A stretch of 53,051 bases of DNA from JACQPU01 sp039961715 (GCA_039961715.1 JABRVW010000142.1:1-53051), one strand, 5' to 3'; shown: positions 34,237 to 43,275, numbered from the stretch's first letter. The notes: generated from the letters alone by a model not told the origin. Made by a program: numbers and translations.

Positions 34237-35318
34237 CCCTCCTCGACCGCTACATCGTGCGTCAGTTCGTGCTCACGTTTCTCTTCGGCCTCATCGCATT
34301 CCTCCTGATCTTCCTCATCGTGGATCTCATGGAAAAGCTCGACGACTTCATCGATGCCCGTGTTGAGGCCGGAATCATTGTCCAGTATTACATTCACTTC
34401 ATGCCGGAAATCATCAAGCTGATGACCCCCGTGGGGATGCTCCTCGCCGCACTCTTCGTGACTGGCAGATTGTCACAGCAAAACGAACTTGCGGCAATGA
34501 AATCGAGCGGCGTTAGCCTGTACCGGTTCATCGCCCCCTTTGCCGTCGTGGCCCTGGCGATCAGTCTGGCCGGCATCTATTTCAATGGATGGATCGTGCC
34601 GTACGCCAATCAGACGAAATTTGACATCGAGCGGCGGCATCTGCAAAAGATGTCGGGAGCGGCAAGCAGGTTCAATATTTATCTGCAGGACGGACCGACA
34701 CGCCTTGCCTCCATCGGCTTTTACGACAGCAATCTGAAGCTGGCGAGCCGTATCAGCATCCAGGACTTCGCAGACACGAATCTGACTGTCATGCTGCGAA
34801 GGTTCGATGCACAGCAGATGGAATGGTCGGCGGACGACGGCGGATGGGTGCTCCTGCGCGGGACGCGCAGAACGTTCGGGGCGGACGGAAGCACCCTGGA
34901 GACATTCGCACGGCTCCCGGTGGGACGCCTTGGGCTTGCGCCGGAAGATATCGAGAAGAAACAGAGGAAGCCCGACGAGATGGACTTCACGGAACTGCGA
35001 GAGTTCATCGAGGCGCAGAGAAGAGCGGGCCAGGAGGTCTCACGGTGGCTCGTGGATTATCACAGCAAGATCGCCTTTCCCTTCGCGAGCTTCATTGTGG
35101 TACTTTTCGGCGTCCCCTTCTCCTCCAACAAGAGACGGAGCGGCGTGGCCGTGGAATTCGGCATCTCGCTCGCCGCCACGTTCGTCTATCTCGCCTTCAT
35201 GAAGATGAGCCAGGTGTTCGGCTACAATGGAGACCTCAATCCGGTCCTGACCGCATGGCTTGCGAACCTGCTCTTCCTCGCCGCCGGGATTGTCAATCTG
35301 GCGAGGGTGCAGAAGTAG
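34233..35318 (+). CDS. lptG: LPS export permease LptG
   Basis: A 361-residue YjgP/YjgQ permease and partner of LptF. The N-terminal LLDRYIVRQFVLTFLFGLIAF identifies GTG 34233 as the start, preceded by AGGAG and overlapping the lptF stop. The reading frame extends upstream, but that part lies within lptF and does not match the family. Conserved LTPVGMLLAALFVTGRL-like and QNELAAMKSSGVSLYRF coupling motifs occur, followed by the periplasmic domain and HSKIAFPFASFIVVLFGVPF before the last helices. No terminator is evident after the stop. Confidence 0.93.
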   Translation: MTLLDRYIVRQFVLTFLFGLIAFLLIFLIVDLMEKLDDFIDARVEAGIIVQYYIHFMPEIIKLMTPVGMLLAALFVTGRLSQQNELAAMKSSGVSLYRFIAPFAVVALAISLAGIYFNGWIVPYANQTKFDIERRHLQKMSGAASRFNIYLQDGPTRLASIGFYDSNLKLASRISIQDFADTNLTVMLRRFDAQQMEWSADDGGWVLLRGTRRTFGADGSTLETFARLPVGRLGLAPEDIEKKQRKPDEMDFTELREFIEAQRRAGQEVSRWLVDYHSKIAFPFASFIVVLFGVPFSSNKRRSGVAVEFGISLAATFVYLAFMKMSQVFGYNGDLNPVLTAWLANLLFLAAGIVNLARVQK

Positions 35319-35331
35319 AGCAGGGTTCATC

Positions 35332-35350
35332 GTTTAAGGTTTGAGGTTGG
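35332..35350. repeat. Short heptad repeat (GTTTAAG/GTTTGAG/GTTGGCG) between lptG and the T9SS cargo gene
   Basis: Three 7-nt units in register in the 52-nt convergent gap (35319-35370). No rho-independent terminator is visible here for either convergent gene. Confidence 0.45.
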
Positions 35351-35370
35351 CGTCGTCCCTGAGCCTTCAT

Positions 35371-36666
35371 TCACTTCACAAACACCAGCTTTCCCGCGGT
35401 CCGCTTTCCGCCGACTTCCCCCGTATAATAGTACACACCGCTGGGAGCGCCCACGGCCGGCCATGAAACCCGGTATATTCCCGGAACTTTTCTTTCATCA
35501 AGGAGTGTGATTACTTTCCTTCCAAGAACGTCGTGGACCGTCAACTGCACTCTTCCTTCTTCAGAAACCCGCACAATGAAGTTTGCCGTGCCATTGAACG
35601 GATTGGGATAACAGCCCACCACAGCCGCACTGTCATCGGTCTCAACCATCGCGATCACTTCCCTGCTCCACGTTGTCGTTCCGTCAAGGTCGATCTGTTT
35701 CAGACGGTAGGCATAACGTCCGGGTTGGACAGGTCCGTCAACGAAAACATACTCTTTCGGTGAGGAGGAAGTTCCGGCACCCTGGACGAAGCCGATCCGG
35801 TTCCATGTTTCAGAACCTGAAACCTGAAACTTGAAACCCGAAAAGGTCCGCCTTTCGACCTCCCATCCGTAATTCTCCGTTTCAGATTCCGTCCTCCATC
35901 CCAGCTCAACAAATCCCTTCTCCGCCCTTGCCCCAAACGAGGAGAGCTCCACCGGCAAGCCGGCCTCGGACCATGACGTGCCTACCCTGATCCCATCAAT
36001 GATGAAATCATTGTCGGGTGAATCGGCCTGCCTGAGCGACACGCCCGAGAGCGATGAAGGCTCGGAACCCGTCGTCCTTGTCGGGCCCAACGTGGGGACG
36101 GCGGGCTCAACGGCCGGGACCCCGTTCTCAAAGACATACAGTCTGGCGGCATCGTTCGCAGCTCCCGAAACGTGGTCATACCTGAGCACAAGCAGATAGA
36201 CGGCATTCATCGCATAGACGGCATCGGTAAACACGGGACCCTCTGCGCCATGTTCCAGTCCGAACGCAATCGACCCCGATGTTCTCCGGGCATACACTCT
36301 GCCGATTTGCGGACTCGTATTCAAATGGAGGAAGTGTTTGTCCGCTGTGCCCGTTGTCGCGTTCCGCACTTCCACCAGAAACGACACATACACTGTTTTA
36401 TCGGATTGAGCCGCAAAGGACCTCCGGACATCCTCGTCCGTCCCCGAGAGCCGCGCAGCATTGCCCACCCCGGAACCCGGATGCCCCGGATATTCAAGCC
36501 CCGGTGAATGGACGAGAACAGGATTGATTCCCGCCGCCCCGTAGGCAGTCCAGCCATGAGACGTCAGACTTTCACCCGCGGGATAGACAAAATCCTCGAC
36601 AAGGAGCGTTTGAGAAAGAAGAGTGGATGGGAAGCAAAGGAAGAAACAGAATACTACCCCCCGCAT
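35371..36666 (-). CDS. Secreted protein with type IX (type A) sorting domain
   Basis: A 431-residue exported protein. A signal peptide (GVVFCFFLCFPSTLLSQ) precedes a ~240-residue beta-rich domain resembling carbohydrate/lectin-type exo-domains, then a fibronectin-III-like module (LPVELSSFGARAEKGFVELGWRTESE ... YAYRLKQIDLDGT). The C-terminal T9SS type A domain is at ~350-431 (CYPNPFNGTANFIV, LTVHDVLGRKVITLL, GIYRVSW, GVYYYTGEVGGKRTAGKLVF). It should be secreted by the SprA translocon and probably anchored or released at the surface. Residues ~274-287 (FSGFKFQVSGSE) are encoded by a heptad DNA repeat and have no counterpart in the usual module. Function of the N-terminal domain is unknown. Confidence 0.9.
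   Translation of the reverse strand: MRGVVFCFFLCFPSTLLSQTLLVEDFVYPAGESLTSHGWTAYGAAGINPVLVHSPGLEYPGHPGSGVGNAARLSGTDEDVRRSFAAQSDKTVYVSFLVEVRNATTGTADKHFLHLNTSPQIGRVYARRTSGSIAFGLEHGAEGPVFTDAVYAMNAVYLLVLRYDHVSGAANDAARLYVFENGVPAVEPAVPTLGPTRTTGSEPSSLSGVSLRQADSPDNDFIIDGIRVGTSWSEAGLPVELSSFGARAEKGFVELGWRTESETENYGWEVERRTFSGFKFQVSGSETWNRIGFVQGAGTSSSPKEYVFVDGPVQPGRYAYRLKQIDLDGTTTWSREVIAMVETDDSAAVVGCYPNPFNGTANFIVRVSEEGRVQLTVHDVLGRKVITLLDERKVPGIYRVSWPAVGAPSGVYYYTGEVGGKRTAGKLVFVK
35808..35845. repeat. Heptad repeat located inside a coding sequence
   Basis: Reading the minus strand, units GGGTTTC, AAGTTTC, AGGTTTC, AGGTTCT follow each other in exact 7-nt steps. The stretch lies in frame in the T9SS cargo gene and encodes FSGFKFQVSGSE. 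Confidence 0.7.
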
Positions 36667-36753
36667 AGAACCCCCCAGAGGTTAATGTGGAACGATGAGT
36701 GAAGTCCCCAATGGAATGTGGGAAACATCTCGGTGAGAATCAACTCCGGGAGA

Positions 36754-36879
36754 GTAAGAAGTGAGAAAGAAGAGTATGAAGCCTCACGAGCCGCCTTCAA
36801 CGCTCGTACGGCGGTTCACAGGTATCCGTTCTTCATTCGCCACTCTCTCACGTCTCACATCTCTCCTCTCACTTTCCTT
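36754..36879. repeat. Opposed purine and pyrimidine heptad repeats between the T9SS cargo gene and the ABC permease
   Basis: Purine heptads GTAAGAA, GTGAGAA, AGAAGAG lie at 36754-36774. Pyrimidine heptads CTCTCAC, GTCTCAC, ATCTCTC, CTCTCAC, TTTCCTT lie at 36845-36879. The two tracts are partly complementary and could pair in RNA across a ~70-nt loop, downstream of the efflux operon's last stop (36883). No other structure is seen in the 216-nt gap 36667-36882. Confidence 0.6.
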
Positions 36880-36882
36880 GCG

Positions 36883-38007
36883 TTACCCGAGGCGTTTCCT
36901 GAATCCCATCACGCTCAACCCCAGGATCACCACGCCAAAGATGAACAACGCGAGCGCTTGAGGCCAGAGAACCTCCAATCCCACTCCTTTCAGGAATAAT
37001 CCCCGCACAATCTGGATGAAATACCGGAGCGGGATGCCGTACGTCAGCGTCTGGATCACCGGCGGCATGTTTTCGATGGGAAACGTGAATCCGGAAAGGA
37101 ACAGGAACGGAAAGAAGATGAAGAACTGTGCCGTCATCATGGCCTGCTGTTGCGTGCGCGAGATGGTGGAGACAAACAAGCCCAGGCCCAGGGTCGTGAG
37201 AATGAACAATCCGCACAACCCGAACAGCAATGCAATGCTCCCGCGCAGGGGGATATCGAACCAGAGCACCGCCACTCCCAGCACCAGCCCCACCTCCACA
37301 ATGCCGATGATCGTGAATGGGAGAAGCTTGCCCAGAATGAACTGAAGGGGCTTGATCGGCGTTACCAGAATCTGCTCGATCGTTCCGGCCTCCTTCTCCC
37401 GCACGATTGCGGCGGCCGAGAATGTCGTGGTGATGATCATGAGGATCAAGGCCACGACGCCGGGCACCATGTAGTTCGCGCTCCTGAGCTCCGGATTGTA
37501 CCACACCCTCGTTTCCGCCGACACCCGGGGAACGGTGATTCCCCCAACCCGAGCCAGACGTTCGGCAAAGATCGATTCTGCATACCCGGCTGTGATCTGG
37601 GCCGCATAATTCAGGCTGATGTTCGCCGTGTTCGCATCCGATCCGTCGGCCAGCAGTTGCACGCGGACTGGCCGGCCGGAGGCAACGTCGCGGGCGAAGT
37701 GCCTCGGAATATGCACCGCCAACGTGGCTCTGCCTCCGTCGAGCGCCGCGTCAAGGTCTCGGGGATCATCCACATGTTCCACTACCGTGAAATACCCGGT
37801 TGCTGTATAGCGCTCAATGTAGGCACGGCTCGCCGGACTGCGGTCTCCGTCATACACCGCCAGCCGGATGTTCTTCACATCCACCGTGGCGGCATAGCCC
37901 AGCAAAACAACCTGGATGACCGGCGCGAGGAGTATGAGCGGAAGCATCCGCTTGTCACGGCGGATTTGCAGGAATTCCTTGATCAAGAGCTCCCTGACGG
38001 CCTTCAT
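36883..38007 (-). CDS. ABC-2 type permease (YbhR-like), drug/solute efflux
   Basis: A 374-residue ABC-2 permease: one N-terminal helix (LPLILLAPVIQVVLLGYAATV), a large periplasmic domain (~50-170), then five helices (VPGVVALILMIITTTFSAAAIVREKEAGTIEQILVTPI; LTTLGLGLFVSTISRTQQQAMM; FLFLSGFTFPIENMPPVIQ). The ABC-2 signature REKEAGTIEQILVTP is intact. ATG 38007 (MKAVRELLIKEFLQIRRD) overlaps the stop of the partner permease by 4 nt. An upstream extension of the frame is antisense-like and was rejected. It probably forms a heterodimer with 38004-39137 in an efflux complex with the operon's HlyD and TolC proteins. Confidence 0.93.
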   Translation of the reverse strand: MKAVRELLIKEFLQIRRDKRMLPLILLAPVIQVVLLGYAATVDVKNIRLAVYDGDRSPASRAYIERYTATGYFTVVEHVDDPRDLDAALDGGRATLAVHIPRHFARDVASGRPVRVQLLADGSDANTANISLNYAAQITAGYAESIFAERLARVGGITVPRVSAETRVWYNPELRSANYMVPGVVALILMIITTTFSAAAIVREKEAGTIEQILVTPIKPLQFILGKLLPFTIIGIVEVGLVLGVAVLWFDIPLRGSIALLFGLCGLFILTTLGLGLFVSTISRTQQQAMMTAQFFIFFPFLFLSGFTFPIENMPPVIQTLTYGIPLRYFIQIVRGLFLKGVGLEVLWPQALALFIFGVVILGLSVMGFRKRLG

Positions 38008-39137
38008 CGGCTCAACTCCCTCTGCAATCGAGCGGCGCTGATTCCGATCGTGGCGAATGCGAACATCGCCAGATATGCGAATTGTTCCCAGACGGGACCG
38101 ACCCCCACGCCTTTCATAATGATGGACCGGACGATCACAAGAAAAAATTTCGCGGGGATCACGTTCGAAAAGACCTGCAAAAATCCCGGCATACTGTCGA
38201 TTGGAAAGACAAAGCCGGAGAGCAGAAAACTTGGCAACAGGGAGCTGAACACGGACATGATGAATGCGACCTGCTGAGTGTGGGCAACATTGGAGATCAG
38301 GATCCCCTGCCCCAGCCCTCCGAGCAAGAAGAGCACAATCGCCAGGTAGAGGAGCGGAATGCTTCCTTTGATCGTCACGTCGAACAGCCACCAACCGACG
38401 ATTATGATCATGGTTGCCGCGACGATGGAAATCAGGAGGTAGGGAATCGTCTTGCCGAGAATGATCTCGTTTGACCAGAGGGGAGAGGTCTTTAACTGCT
38501 CCATGGTTCCCATCTCCTTTTCCCGGACAATCGAGAGCGAGGTGGAAATGACCGTCACAATCATAAGGATGAGCCCGAACAGCCCCGGCACCAGGAACTT
38601 TGCAGATTTCAGCTCGGGATTGTACCAGAGCTTCGGTTCAAGCACGACAGGTACGGATGGGGAGGCGCCGCGTTTTTCCAGCCAGCGCATCACAAGACGG
38701 TTCGAAAAGTCCCTGACCGCCAGCGACACGTATCCCTGGGCAACGGAACCCGTATTTGAATTGGAACCGTCGATCAGCACCTGCACTTCAGCATCCTTTC
38801 CGGCAAGAAGGTTGTCGGAGAATCCGACTGGAACCACGACGCCTATCGTTGCAGACCCCGATTCAAGGAGCGGGTCGATATCTTCCGCGGCTGCCAGCCG
38901 GTATTGCAGTTCCAGATACTCCGACTGTGTCATCCGCTCGACCAGCTCGCGGCTCAGCGCGCTTCGGTCCAGATCCGCAACGGCGACAGCCAGGTGCTTT
39001 ACATCGAAATTCAGCGCATAGCCTACCATCACCAGCATGAACGCCGGCAAAAACACGAGAATCCCCAAGGCCCGCTTGTCACGGCTGATCTGGCGGAATT
39101 CTTTTTTGAAGATAGGGGCTATATTGAGATGGATCAT
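38004..39137 (-). CDS. ABC-2 type permease (YbhS-like), partner subunit
   Basis: A 377-residue ABC-2 permease paralogous to its neighbour. It has KEFRQISRDKRALGILVFLPAFMLVMVGYALNF at the N terminus, then a periplasmic domain with YNPELKSAKFLVPGLFGLILMIV shared with the other permease. The REKEMGTMEQLKTSPLW signature and LPSFLLSGFVFPIDSMPGFLQ follow. It starts 12 nt after the ATPase stop. The YbhG/YbhF/YbhS/YbhR system of Enterobacteria has the same set of components. Confidence 0.93.
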   Translation of the reverse strand: MIHLNIAPIFKKEFRQISRDKRALGILVFLPAFMLVMVGYALNFDVKHLAVAVADLDRSALSRELVERMTQSEYLELQYRLAAAEDIDPLLESGSATIGVVVPVGFSDNLLAGKDAEVQVLIDGSNSNTGSVAQGYVSLAVRDFSNRLVMRWLEKRGASPSVPVVLEPKLWYNPELKSAKFLVPGLFGLILMIVTVISTSLSIVREKEMGTMEQLKTSPLWSNEIILGKTIPYLLISIVAATMIIIVGWWLFDVTIKGSIPLLYLAIVLFLLGGLGQGILISNVAHTQQVAFIMSVFSSLLPSFLLSGFVFPIDSMPGFLQVFSNVIPAKFFLVIVRSIIMKGVGVGPVWEQFAYLAMFAFATIGISAARLQRELSR

Positions 39138-39149
39138 AGAATGAACCCG

Positions 39150-40115
39150 CTATGGTCGTAAAAAGCGTTTTCCACTCTCTTCCGCTATCAACTGTATGAA
39201 TACATCTTCCAGCGACGGAGAAATCTTCTGGATTCTCGAAATGCCGATATTTCCTTGTTTCAGCGTTCTTCGTATTTCCTCATCTGAAGCCGTGGATGCA
39301 TCGGTACTGACGTGAAACGCGGAGCCAAAAATGGACGTCTCCGCCACCCACGGTTGCTTCTGGAGCAGGTCCATGGCATCCACGGGATTCTCAGAAACAA
39401 CCTCATAGATCGAATACTTGTCGAGCTTGCTTTTGAGCGTCGTCGGAGATCCCAGGGCTATGAGCCGGCCGGCATACACGAGGCCGACGGTGTTGCAGTG
39501 CTCTGCCTCGTCAAGGTAGTGAGTGGTAACAAAGATCGTCGTTCCCTCGGAAGAGAGATTGTAGATCAGATCCCAGAAATCCCTCCGCGACACCGGATCC
39601 ACGCCGCCTGTAGGCTCGTCCAGAAACACGATCGGCGGCTGATGCAGAACCGCGCATCCAAGCGCCAGCCGCTGTTTCCATCCCCCCGAAAGGGTCTTCG
39701 TAAGAGCAGTTTCCTTTCCCTTCAATCCCGCCATCTCGATCGCCCACCGTCTGCGTTCCTCGAACCGCGCGCCCTCGAGGCCGTAAATCCCCCCATAAAA
39801 CCTGATGTTCTCCTCCACAGTCAGATCTTCATAAAGGGAGAAGCGTTGCGACATGTAGCCGATGTTCTCTTTCACCTTGTCGGGTTCCGTGGAAATGTCA
39901 TATCCTCCCACGCGCGCGGAACCCTCGGTCGGACTTAAAAGGCCGCACAGCATCCGGATGGTCGTCGATTTCCCCGCCCCGTTCGGACCGAGGAACCCAA
40001 AGATCTCCCCCCGCTTCACATTGAAGCTCATCGAGTTTACGGCCACGAACTTGCCGAATCGTTTCGTCAGCCCCTCGACAACCACGGCGTGATCGGTCAG
40101 GGATTCCGGGGTCAT
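39150..40115 (-). CDS. ABC transporter ATPase (CcmA-like), canonical active sites
   Basis: A 321-residue ATP-binding subunit: Walker A GFLGPNGAGKSTT, Q-loop MSQRFSLYEDLTVEEN, signature LSGGWKQRLALG, Walker B VFLDEPTGGVDP, and H-loop FVTTHYLDEAEHC with the catalytic-loop His. The C-terminal ~80 residues resemble the accessory domain of multidrug ABC-2 ATPases. It overlaps the TolC-like gene by 4 nt and precedes the permeases by 12 nt. It complements the second ATPase of the operon, which lacks the H-loop His. Confidence 0.95.
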   Translation of the reverse strand: MTPESLTDHAVVVEGLTKRFGKFVAVNSMSFNVKRGEIFGFLGPNGAGKSTTIRMLCGLLSPTEGSARVGGYDISTEPDKVKENIGYMSQRFSLYEDLTVEENIRFYGGIYGLEGARFEERRRWAIEMAGLKGKETALTKTLSGGWKQRLALGCAVLHQPPIVFLDEPTGGVDPVSRRDFWDLIYNLSSEGTTIFVTTHYLDEAEHCNTVGLVYAGRLIALGSPTTLKSKLDKYSIYEVVSENPVDAMDLLQKQPWVAETSIFGSAFHVSTDASTASDEEIRRTLKQGNIGISRIQKISPSLEDVFIQLIAEESGKRFLRP

Positions 40116-41422
40116 TGAAGCTCTCCGAGCCCTTTTCTGAATCTTTGCTGCTGCACCGCATACTCCGCCAGGGCGTTTGCTTCGGTCATGCGCGCCTGCA
40201 GGAGCGCAACCTCGGCGTCCAGCAGATCCGAGCTCGTGGCAAGCCCCTGCCTGAACTTCTCGTTCGTGATCCTGTAACTCTCCTGCGCCTGCCTCGCTCC
40301 GAGCCGCGAGGCGTCAATACGCTCCCGCGCCTCTTTCAGCGAAAAAAAGCTCTGCGCTGCCTCAAGGGCAACGGCATCCGTCACCTGCGCCAATACCGCC
40401 TCGGCCTGCGACAACTGCGCCCGCGCCTGCTCTGTCTGCGACTCGGTCGCAAACCAATCCCAGATATTCCACTGTACCTGAACGCCAACATCCCACGTCC
40501 TGTGCCAGCGGTCCTCGGGCGGAATGACCCTCGGGTTTGGCCGCGCGTAATCGAAGTTGGCAGCCAGAACAACCGATGGATACCACCCCCCCGCGGATGC
40601 GGTCACCAGTGCTTCCTGCATCGCACGCCGCTCCCGCGATGCCCGGATTTCCGGACGACGCTCCCGGGCAATCCGCACGGCTTCCTCGAGGGAGCCGGGC
40701 AAGCCGGCTTCACCCAATGCCACCGGATCATCCGACGGCGCCACAGGCGTTTCGAGCGCCCTGCCCATGAGGCTGTTGAGCGTCATCTGCGCGATCTTCA
40801 GAGCGCCCTGTGCCTGAATAAGCTTTACGCGGATATCGGACAACTGCGTCTCCACCTTGAGAACCTCGGCAGTCGTTGCCAGCCCCTGGCGCTCGTAGTT
40901 CTGAACGTCCCTCAGATGGGCCGAGACCTGTTCAACCGATTGACGCAAGACTTCTTCCAGTCGTGTGGCACGATAGGCGCTCCAATAGGCTGTGGTGACG
41001 TTGACAATCAGATCCGACTTCTCGCGCTGATATTCAAAGCGCACCGCCGCCGCGTTTGCATCCGCCGCATCGATCGAGCCCTTCAGCCGGAATCCGGTGA
41101 ACACTGTTTGTTGGAGGGAAAGCCGTGTTCCGTAATTCTCGGTGATCGAGGGGAACAGGGGAGTCGGACCGAGGAACGGTACGGTGAACTCGGGAACCTC
41201 GCTCAGCAGAGCCGCGCGGCCGGTGAACCGCAATTGCGGGAACAAGCCGCTTCTGAGCTCGCTGGTTCGCTCATCCGCCGCCAGCGACCGCGCTTCGGCA
41301 ATTCGCAAAGAAGGATGCCGCGCAAGCGCGCTTTGAACCGCCTCCGCAAGCGTCAGGCCTTGTGAGAAGGCTGTTTCTGCAAGTAGTGTCGTGAGAACAA
41401 GTGCAATGTGGCGTTTATGCAT
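40112..41422 (-). CDS. TolC-family outer-membrane efflux protein
   Basis: A 436-residue TolC/OEP-family channel. A cleavable signal (IALVLTTLLAETAFSQGL) is followed by two homologous halves, each with long heptad-rich helices (LTLAEAVQSALARHPSLRIAEAR; SLEEAVRIARERRPEIRASRERR). Barrel strands lie around GTRLSLQQTVFTG and DVGVQVQWNIWDWFA. ATG 41422 is chosen for the signal peptide; longer in-frame starts fall within the neighbouring ATPase gene. The gene sits between the two ATPase genes and completes a tripartite envelope-spanning pump. Confidence 0.93.
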   Translation of the reverse strand: MHKRHIALVLTTLLAETAFSQGLTLAEAVQSALARHPSLRIAEARSLAADERTSELRSGLFPQLRFTGRAALLSEVPEFTVPFLGPTPLFPSITENYGTRLSLQQTVFTGFRLKGSIDAADANAAAVRFEYQREKSDLIVNVTTAYWSAYRATRLEEVLRQSVEQVSAHLRDVQNYERQGLATTAEVLKVETQLSDIRVKLIQAQGALKIAQMTLNSLMGRALETPVAPSDDPVALGEAGLPGSLEEAVRIARERRPEIRASRERRAMQEALVTASAGGWYPSVVLAANFDYARPNPRVIPPEDRWHRTWDVGVQVQWNIWDWFATESQTEQARAQLSQAEAVLAQVTDAVALEAAQSFFSLKEARERIDASRLGARQAQESYRITNEKFRQGLATSSDLLDAEVALLQARMTEANALAEYAVQQQRFRKGLGELQ

Positions 41423-41429
41423 GGGAACC

Positions 41430-42353
41430 TCAGGAAATGCGTGAAATGAAGACATCTTCGAGTGAAGGAGCGACCGGACGAATGCTCCGGATCGAGATTC
41501 CCCGGCTCCGAAGCTCGCTCTCAAGGGCATCCCGGACGCCGGACTCCTCCTCCACAACAATATGCAAACGATCGCCAAAGAGCTGGGCACTCCGAATCGT
41601 CGGAATTCTTCGAAGAATGTGGAGTGCCTCGCGGGGATTGTCGGAAATGATCTCAAGCACACGTTGGCCAAAGGAGGACCTGATTCTTTCGGGCGTGTCC
41701 ACAAGCAGCAGTTGTCCCTTGTTCAGGAGGGCCACGCGGGCCGAGCGTTCGGCCTCATCGAGATATGGCGTTGCCATGACGATGGAGATGCCGGACTTCA
41801 GCACGCTCGACAGGATCTTCCAAAAGTCCCTGCGCGAGACCGGATCCACACCGGTCGTCGGCTCATCCAGAAAGATCACTTCCGGCGTATGGATCAGCGT
41901 GCAGGCCAGTGCCAGCTTTTGCTTCATGCCGCCGGACAGACGCTCTGCGAGCCGGTCCCTGAACGAGGTCAACCGCATGAAGTCCAGCAGTTCTTCCTTC
42001 CGCTTCCGGAAATCCTTCATCCGGTGGATCTCAGCGAAGAAGTCAATGTTTTCATCGACGGTCAGGTCGCCATACAGACTGAACCGCTGGCTCAGGTATC
42101 CGATCTTGTGCTTGATCGCCTCATGATGCGTATGCTGGTCGAGACCCGTGATGATGACGGAGCCCGAGGTGGGCGAAAGCACTCCGCACATCATACGGAT
42201 CGTCGTTGTCTTGCCTGCCCCATCGGGGCCGACCAGGCTGAATATTTCGCCTTTGCGTATGGACAGTGAAAGGTTGTCCACCGCCACAATGTCGGGCTGG
42301 CCTTCCTCCCGGAAGATCTTCGTTACCGAATCAAGTCGAACGGCGTCAGTCAT
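41430..42353 (-). CDS. ABC transporter ATPase with substituted H-loop (degenerate partner)
   Basis: A 307-residue ATPase paralogous to 39150-40115. Walker A (VGPDGAGKTT), Q-loop (LSQRFSLYGDLTVDEN), signature (LSGGMKQKLALA) and Walker B (IFLDEPTTGVDP) are intact, but the switch segment reads MATPYLDEAE where the partner has TTHYLDEAE. The conserved His is thus a Pro, suggesting one impaired ATPase site in a heterodimer. ATG 42353 (MTDAVRLDSVTKIF) is the family start and overlaps the HlyD stop by 8 nt; longer in-frame starts were rejected. Confidence 0.93.
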   Translation of the reverse strand: MTDAVRLDSVTKIFREEGQPDIVAVDNLSLSIRKGEIFSLVGPDGAGKTTTIRMMCGVLSPTSGSVIITGLDQHTHHEAIKHKIGYLSQRFSLYGDLTVDENIDFFAEIHRMKDFRKRKEELLDFMRLTSFRDRLAERLSGGMKQKLALACTLIHTPEVIFLDEPTTGVDPVSRRDFWKILSSVLKSGISIVMATPYLDEAERSARVALLNKGQLLLVDTPERIRSSFGQRVLEIISDNPREALHILRRIPTIRSAQLFGDRLHIVVEEESGVRDALESELRSRGISIRSIRPVAPSLEDVFISRIS

Positions 42354-43275
42354 GGGTCTTGTTCGCCAATAAGGCAACATCTGCAGGCAGTCCCGCTTTG
42401 AGAGTTCCATCAGGATTCGGGACGCGGACCTTGACGGCAAACACGAGTTTCACGCGCTCATCTTTTGTCTGGATGTTCTTGGGCGTGAATTCCGCGGTCT
42501 GGGAAATATGGACAACCTCTCCTTCATAGGTCCGGTTCCTGAACGCATCCACCCTGATCTCGGCTTTCTGGCCGAGCAGAATGCGAGGCAGGTCTGTTTC
42601 AGGCACGTAGACGTTGATCGTAAGATCGGTGAGATCGGAGATTCGCATGACGGCCGCGCCGGGACCGACCAGTTCACCGGGTTCGACAAACCGATTGGTG
42701 ATCGTGCCCGCCCGCGGAGCCGTGATTGTGCAATCGGCCAGCTTCTTTCGCAGGACCGCGGCGGCGGCCTCGGCCTGATCTCGCCTCGCCCGGGCAAGCG
42801 CTCGTTCCTCTGCACGGGAACCCTCGCGCAGTTTTCTCAAGGCCTGCTCCGCAAGCGTGTAGCGTGTGCGCGCGTCTTCGAGTTGTTTGGCTGGTACAGC
42901 TTTGGATTCAAACAGCTCTTCCATGCGGTTCAGATCATTCCTCGCGCTTTCAAATTGGGCTTCCGCCTGAGCAACGTCTTCCTCGCGGGGGCCTTCCATC
43001 GCAAGCTTGTACTGTGCTTCCATTGCAGCGAGGTTGGCTTCGGCCTGGCGGAGCTGATGGACCCATTCGGACCTGTCAACGATGACCAGCGTGTCTCCGT
43101 GCTGAACGCGATCGCCCTCCCGGACAAGCACGCGTTCGATCAGACCATTGACCTGGGCGCTGACCGTCACCTCGGTGGCCTCCAGTGTGCCGGTGGCTGT
43201 GATCGATGTATCGGAAGAATCCGAACAGGCGCTCAGGAAAAGAAGGGTCAGGAGTGCAGCAATGGCGTGTTTCAT
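42346..43275 (-). CDS. HlyD-family membrane-fusion lipoprotein (YbhG-like)
   Basis: A 309-residue periplasmic adaptor. Its lipobox LSAC (AALLTLLFLSACSDSS) predicts lipidation at Cys17. A biotinyl/lipoyl half-domain follows (TVSAQVNGLIERVLVREGDRVQHGDTL), then a coiled-coil hairpin (~80-170, rich in A/E/R/L), the second lipoyl half (TITAPRAGTITNRFVEPGELVGPG), and a beta-barrel domain (INVYVPETDLPRILLGQKAEIRV). It links the inner-membrane ABC-2 pump to TolC. It overlaps the TetR stop by 4 nt. Confidence 0.94.
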   Translation of the reverse strand: MKHAIAALLTLLFLSACSDSSDTSITATGTLEATEVTVSAQVNGLIERVLVREGDRVQHGDTLVIVDRSEWVHQLRQAEANLAAMEAQYKLAMEGPREEDVAQAEAQFESARNDLNRMEELFESKAVPAKQLEDARTRYTLAEQALRKLREGSRAEERALARARRDQAEAAAAVLRKKLADCTITAPRAGTITNRFVEPGELVGPGAAVMRISDLTDLTINVYVPETDLPRILLGQKAEIRVDAFRNRTYEGEVVHISQTAEFTPKNIQTKDERVKLVFAVKVRVPNPDGTLKAGLPADVALLANKTHD

